A stretch of DNA of 16,185 bases, taken from positions 1-16,185 of the forward strand of contig JAZBOW010000192.1 in NCBI GenBank assembly GCA_036351335.1, written 5' to 3'. Shown one piece after another: positions 14,732-16,185 of this stretch (the stretch's first letter is position 1; the number at the start of each line of letters is the position of its first letter). A program made the position numbers and the translations under genes. Source of the stretch: UBA4459 sp036351335 (GTDB lineage Bacteria; Bacteroidota; Bacteroidia; Bacteroidales; F082). The notes under the pieces are model-generated. The model was not told the origin of the DNA. It saw only the letters and a list, made by a program, of their open reading frames with translations, and did not search any database.

Positions 14732-14868
14732 GGACACAAACAAGCGGTTATCAGGGTCCTTTTAAACTGTAAAAGTATTGCAAGGTTTTAGTTCCACATA
14801 ATGTGTTGTTGGAGCAATATTTCAATGATCATTACCAGTTTCAAATGGTACGTTTTACAGTTTAATCG
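14691..14868 (-). ncRNA. Candidate small RNA with a 13-bp closing stem
   Basis: Read on the minus strand, a TAnnTTTG box (14881-14874) predicts a start near 14868. The RNA then opens with a perfect 13-bp helix: TTAAACTGTAAAA pairs with TTTTACAGTTTAA (14865-14853 with 14774-14762). Inside are TACCA/TGGTA (14850-14846 with 14837-14833) and TATTGC/GCAATA (14819-14814 with 14781-14776), the latter enclosing CACA/TGTG. After a short linker comes the G-U-tolerant terminator hairpin and T7 tract. Length would be about 175 nt. No open frame of note lies within it. I do not recognise the family by primary sequence; the size range would allow a 6S-type RNA, but a single long bulged hairpin is not evident. 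A processed kinase 3'-UTR is the alternative. Confidence 0.45.
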
Positions 14869-14873
14869 TACTA

Positions 14874-14881
14874 CAAACATA
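14874..14881 (-). promoter_or_regulatory. Possible -7 box for the small RNA candidate
   Basis: On the minus strand this reads TATGTTTG, a full TAnnTTTG match, placed 8 bases before the first base of the 13-bp stem. The expected transcription start, about 5-7 bases downstream, nearly coincides with the stem. No clear -33 TTG was found. Confidence 0.4.
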
Positions 14882-14996
14882 AAATCCTAAAGGAAGATAT
14901 TTTTAGCCTTATTCCGTTATATTATAAAAATGGCTGTATTCAGCTATATATTATGGTAAACGAGTTATAACATTTCACAAATCGATGGAAATTAAA

Positions 14997-16185
14997 TTAA
15001 TCGGTTTTTGTCCGAACAGGTATGGCAATGGAATAACTGGTTCCTTTTCCAGGCTGGCTTAGTAGTTCAATTCTGCCGCCCATATATTCGATCCGTGAAC
15101 GGATGCCCGAAAGCCCTAAATTTTTTCCATGTGGCAGAGATGCTTCATCAAAACCAACTCCGTCATCTTTAAACGCGATCAGTATTTCTTCATCCCGCCT
15201 GATGAGGGATAGGTTTACTTTTGAAGCCTGCGCGTGTTTAATGGCGTTATTGAGCATCTCCTGGATGATCCTGTAGATCATGATTTCCATGTTTTCAGGC
15301 AATCTTTCTTCATCTAATGATAAGTGGAGGTCAACAGTCATATCCCCGGCCTCCTCTACATCTTCGCAGAGATCTTCAATGGCTTCTTCCAGTCCGAATT
15401 TTGAAAGTACACCCGGCATCATATTGTGCGATATCTGACGTACTTCCCTGCTGGCATCTTTCAATAGTTTGTTGGCTTTTTGTAACATCTCGCTGGTGGC
15501 CTCATCAGATTTTTCTTCCACACTTGAGAAATGGATACTTGCCGTTGACAGCAATACACCAATTCCGTCATGCAGTTCACGGGCAATGCGTTCACGTTCT
15601 TTTTCCTGACCTACCATAACCGATTGAGCCGCCATAAGCTTTTTCTCATCTTCCAGTTTCTGTATTTTTTGTTGGGCGATGATGCTGTTTTTGCGGCTTT
15701 GCATTCTTAAAAACAACAGTATAAGAAGGAGTATTACAATGAGAGCCGCCCCTATGCCAAAGGAGAGGTTGCGCTGAAATAGCATCCTATTTTTTTCAAG
15801 CTCTTTAATGCGGTTCTGATCCTTGTACCGCAGCAATTCATACTCGGCCTTGTATTTTTCGCGTGCGCTGATCTGCTCGTGGTTATGAATAGAGTCCGTT
15901 ACGTCAAGGTACTTCTGCTGGTATTGGTATGCAGTTTTATAATCATCTTTAGCTACATACAGCAGGGTGATGTTCTCGTATCCTATTTGCATATCCCATA
16001 GGAAATGGTGTGCTTCAGCCATTGCAATACCATCCAGGTAGTACTTTTCAGCCTGATCAAGATTGTCATTTTGCTTGTGCAATACCCCCAGGTTAAGTAA
16101 GGCCCCCGATTCCAATTCTTTGTTGTCAATTTTCCTGGCAAATGCCAACGATCTTTCAGACAGTTCCAGGGCCCCTTCGTAATCG
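14997..16185 (-). CDS. TPR sensor histidine kinase, HisKA_3 class (N-terminus cut by window)
   Basis: The C-terminal 395 residues of a larger kinase; the frame stays open to the window edge, so the TTG at 16148 is not the true start. The order is TPR-like helices (coding about 16185-15880), a Lys/Glu-rich coiled coil, one transmembrane helix (about 15767-15705, NLSFGIGAALIVILLL), a second coiled coil, then the dimerisation/phosphoacceptor helix QEKERERIARELHDGIG, with the phosphorylated His encoded at 15570-15572. The ATP-binding domain follows with N-box QEMLNNAIKHA, DDGVGFD and GLSGIRSRIEYMGG. This is the NarL-type (HPK7) architecture common in Bacteroidota, usually paired with a LuxR-type response regulator. 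None lies in the window. The signal is unknown. Confidence 0.92.
   Translation of the reverse strand, partial: DYEGALELSERSLAFARKIDNKELESGALLNLGVLHKQNDNLDQAEKYYLDGIAMAEAHHFLWDMQIGYENITLLYVAKDDYKTAYQYQQKYLDVTDSIHNHEQISAREKYKAEYELLRYKDQNRIKELEKNRMLFQRNLSFGIGAALIVILLLILLFLRMQSRKNSIIAQQKIQKLEDEKKLMAAQSVMVGQEKERERIARELHDGIGVLLSTASIHFSSVEEKSDEATSEMLQKANKLLKDASREVRQISHNMMPGVLSKFGLEEAIEDLCEDVEEAGDMTVDLHLSLDEERLPENMEIMIYRIIQEMLNNAIKHAQASKVNLSLIRRDEEILIAFKDDGVGFDEASLPHGKNLGLSGIRSRIEYMGGRIELLSQPGKGTSYSIAIPVRTKTD

Larger units (their letters stand above)
14651..14949. repeat. Imperfect 24-nt inverted repeat enclosing the small RNA candidate
   Basis: Positions 14651-14674 and the reverse complement of 14926-14949 agree at 20 of 24 bases; the conserved core is GCTGAATAC. 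The arms face each other across about 250 bases. They could be termini of a small non-autonomous element, or two related weak terminators, each with a T-run on its inward side. No clear target duplication was seen beyond TA-rich flanks. Confidence 0.4.

Noticed and set aside
16146..16148. TTG as the start of the histidine kinase
   Set aside because: The reading frame continues upstream to the window edge with TPR-like sequence (YEGALELSERS before it), so the gene is simply truncated by the window.

Overview
The window reads as Bacteroidota DNA (class Bacteroidia in the broad sense, family not resolvable). The evidence is a fused ccoN-ccoO cytochrome oxidase gene, DUF4920, DUF3365, DUF4097 and head-GIN (DUF2807) proteins, an ECF sigma factor paired with a 'GHxERF' anti-sigma-like protein, a TPR-type histidine kinase, and several Bacteroidota-style TAnnTTTG -7 boxes with almost no Shine-Dalgarno sequences. 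The lifestyle inferred is aerobic to microaerobic respiration with a high-affinity cbb3 oxidase.

Positions 1-11219, all on the minus strand, are mostly one respiratory block. In transcription order it holds a DUF456 membrane protein, then a SlyD-like FKBP isomerase, a Tll0287-like (DUF3365) c-haem lipoprotein and the CcoI copper ATPase. Next come ccoS, ccoNO, ccoQ and ccoP (ending at a 10-bp hairpin), then ccoG, ccoH/fixH, a TauE/SafE-like membrane protein, a membrane-anchored monohaem cytochrome c and a DUF4920 lipoprotein, ending at a hairpin at the window edge. The oxidase subunits (NO, Q, P) are thus next to assembly factors (S, I, G, H, probably the SafE-like protein) and to extra c-haem and lipoprotein genes that may deliver electrons or copper, or sense redox state.

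Positions 11354-14460, plus strand, are a compact four-gene envelope module: ECF sigma factor, single-pass anti-sigma-like protein, DUF4097-type beta-strand repeat protein and a head-GIN protein with nine GSGD/E turns. It ends at a perfect 10-bp hairpin.

Positions 14461-14996 contain no convincing protein gene but are not featureless. On the minus strand a TAnnTTTG box sits just before a perfect 13-bp inverted repeat, and this is followed by a G-U-rich hairpin with a T7 tract, together a good candidate small RNA of about 175 nt. A 24-nt imperfect inverted repeat encloses the whole locus. This is the least explained part of the window.

Positions 14997-16185, minus strand, are the C-terminal part of a TPR histidine kinase of the HisKA_3 (NarL-type) class, cut by the window edge. 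No tRNA, rRNA, CRISPR array, transposase or phage gene was seen.
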